Assembly (NCBI GenBank): GCA_017557535.1 | Contig: JAFYYM010000070.1 | Location: forward strand, 146,836 to 210,835 | Length of the DNA: 64,000 bases | Origin: Bacteroidales bacterium | GTDB lineage: Bacteria; Bacteroidota; Bacteroidia; Bacteroidales; UBA932 | Direction of reading: 5' to 3' | In this document: positions 63,062 to 64,000 of the stretch, piece after piece | Layout: every line of letters begins with the position of its first letter | How positions within the stretch are numbered: position 1 is the first letter of the stretch | Translations under genes and position numbers: made by a program | The notes under the pieces: generated by a model | The model's database searches: none | What the model was told of the DNA's origin: nothing | Seen by the model: only the letters and a program-made list of their open reading frames with translations

Positions 63062-64000
63062 ATGCTTAAGAAAATAAGAGTCATTCTGGCGACTCTGTGC
63101 CTTGTGGCTGTCACATTGCTATTCCTGGACTTCTCCGGGACCCTGCACCATTGGCTCGGCTGGCTCGCCATAATCCAGTTCCTTCCAGCAGTCTTGGCCC
63201 TGAACCTGGTGGTTATCATCGCCCTGCTTCTGGTGACCATCCTTTTCGGAAGGATCTACTGCTCGGTGATCTGCCCTCTTGGCGTGTTCCAAGACGGTGT
63301 CGCCAACCTCAGCCGCAAGGGAAAGAAGGGAAAGTATTCATATTCAAAAGAGATGAAATGGCTCCGTTATGGAGTTTGGGTGGTTTTCGTGGTCGCATTG
63401 ATCGCTGGAGTCAACGCTCTCGTCGCCCTCCTCGCACCGTACAGCGCTTGGGGAAGAATAGTCCAGAACCTTCTGGCTCCCGTGTGGCAGTGGGGCAACA
63501 ACTTATTCGCGTCGATCGCCGAGAAGCATGAGAGCTATTCCTTCTACACCAAGGAAGTCTGGCTGAAGAGCCTTCCTACATTCCTTGTGGCAGTCGTCAC
63601 CCTCGTGGCTATAGTCATACTGTCCTGGAAGAACGGCAGGACCTATTGCAACACGATCTGCCCTGTGGGAACAACCCTTAGTTTCTTCTCCCGTTTCGCG
63701 ATGTTCCGTCCGGTCATCGATGCTTCCAAGTGCAAGAGCTGCCATCTATGCGAGCACAAGTGCAAGGCGGCGTGCATAGACATTGACGGTGGAAAGAAGA
63801 TTGACTACAGCCGCTGCGTGGATTGCTTCAACTGCATCGACAACTGCAAATTTGACGCTCTCCATTACCGCTTCGCCTGGGGCAAGATTGCTCCGTCGGA
63901 TGGCACTCCGGCCAGGGCGAACCATGCCACCCTCGGCACTGTAAGAGGGGGGACCGTGAGCGAAGCGAACGGTGGGGCCGAGCAAAGCGAGGCGGTCGAG
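63062..64000 (+). CDS. NapH/NosR-like polyferredoxin membrane protein, C-terminally truncated by the window
   Basis: 313 residues are visible, open to the right edge. Four to five membrane segments alternate with YCSVICPLG and YCNTICPVG (the two CxxxCP motifs of NapH-type proteins), then two ferredoxin motifs CKSCHLCEHKC and CVDCFNCIDNC near residues 224-260. Such proteins move electrons through the membrane to periplasmic or cytosolic oxidoreductases. The last 27 residues come from hairpin element copy D, so the gene is interrupted or extended by it. It does not belong to the Rnf set. Confidence 0.85.
   Translation, partial: MLKKIRVILATLCLVAVTLLFLDFSGTLHHWLGWLAIIQFLPAVLALNLVVIIALLLVTILFGRIYCSVICPLGVFQDGVANLSRKGKKGKYSYSKEMKWLRYGVWVVFVVALIAGVNALVALLAPYSAWGRIVQNLLAPVWQWGNNLFASIAEKHESYSFYTKEVWLKSLPTFLVAVVTLVAIVILSWKNGRTYCNTICPVGTTLSFFSRFAMFRPVIDASKCKSCHLCEHKCKAACIDIDGGKKIDYSRCVDCFNCIDNCKFDALHYRFAWGKIAPSDGTPARANHATLGTVRGGTVSEANGGAEQSEAVE
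63921..64000 (+). repeat. Dispersed hairpin element, copy D, partial at the window edge
   Basis: Core GCCACCCTCGGCACTGTAAG, then AGGGGGGACCG, a short GAGCGAAGCGAAC middle, GGTGGGGCC and the GAGCAAAGCGAGGCGGT tail. The left flank (GGGCGAACCATG) would be the left arm, but the right arm lies outside the window. It is closest to copy C and is also read in sense within the polyferredoxin gene. Confidence 0.8.

Noticed and set aside
6301-64000. CRISPR array or tandem repeat
   Set aside because: The four related copies are kilobases apart, lie in different genes, and are not separated by regular spacers. They are a dispersed element.

Overview
The window looks like a chromosomal piece of a member of the Bacteroidetes, most likely order Bacteroidales. 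The evidence is the promoter type (TAnnTTTG -7 boxes in front of most transcription units, few Shine-Dalgarno sequences), a dcw cluster that runs mraZ to ftsZ without murF or ddl, a type III glutamine synthetase, an rnfBCDGEA operon, and surface glycan enzymes including a sialidase. A gut or other host-associated anaerobe is a reasonable inference, but nothing here fixes the genus. No rRNA, tRNA, CRISPR array, insertion sequence, integrase or phage gene was found, and coding density is very high (no gene-free stretch exceeds about 170 bases).

Layout. 1-6717 (minus): a 2-oxoacid dehydrogenase complex (E2, E3, fused E1 alpha/beta), then an L-sorbose-1-phosphate-reductase-like zinc dehydrogenase and the start of a secreted protein. 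6848-10247 (plus): split transketolase, radC, upp. 10242-12628 (minus): rpoN, a SPOR protein, a LEA-type lipoprotein. 12715-16291 (plus): miaB, glpK, glpF. 16324-18504 (minus): glutamine synthetase III. 18575-20149 (plus): sialidase. 20308-35983 (plus): the complete division and cell-wall cluster mraZ-rsmH-ftsL-ftsI-murE-mraY-murD-ftsW-murG-murC-ftsQ-ftsA-ftsZ, followed by gltX and a HAD phosphatase. 38383-44740 (minus): a four-gene glycan-related locus with largely uncharacterised enzymes. 44805-57070 (minus): a long co-directional run with an OMP-like protein, the Rnf complex, RseC, a DUF3108 protein, dnaB, a zinc-ribbon coiled-coil protein, a Nif3-like protein, a MerR regulator and two M23 peptidases. 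57156-64000 (plus): alaS, an lptF/G-fmt fusion, thiamine pyrophosphokinase, and a truncated polyferredoxin.

The most unusual content is (1) a dispersed, GC-rich hairpin element of about 80-140 bases present four times. It shares an invariant core (CACCCTCGGCAC, then TAAGAGGGGGGACCG, then GGTGGGG), but in the three complete copies it sits between arms that differ from locus to locus and are still complementary to each other. One copy fills the loop of a transcription terminator and three lie in frame inside protein genes, one of them in the opposite orientation relative to its gene. And (2) a single reading frame that joins an LptF/LptG-family permease to methionyl-tRNA formyltransferase, with one copy of the hairpin element inside the formyltransferase half.

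How the genes work together: the window is mostly housekeeping. It covers peptidoglycan precursor synthesis and divisome assembly, aminoacylation (GltX, AlaS, and Met-tRNA formylation), membrane energy conservation by Rnf, nitrogen assimilation, glycerol use, and pyrimidine salvage. The accessory part is the sialidase and the 38-45 kb locus, which together suggest foraging on host or plant glycans.
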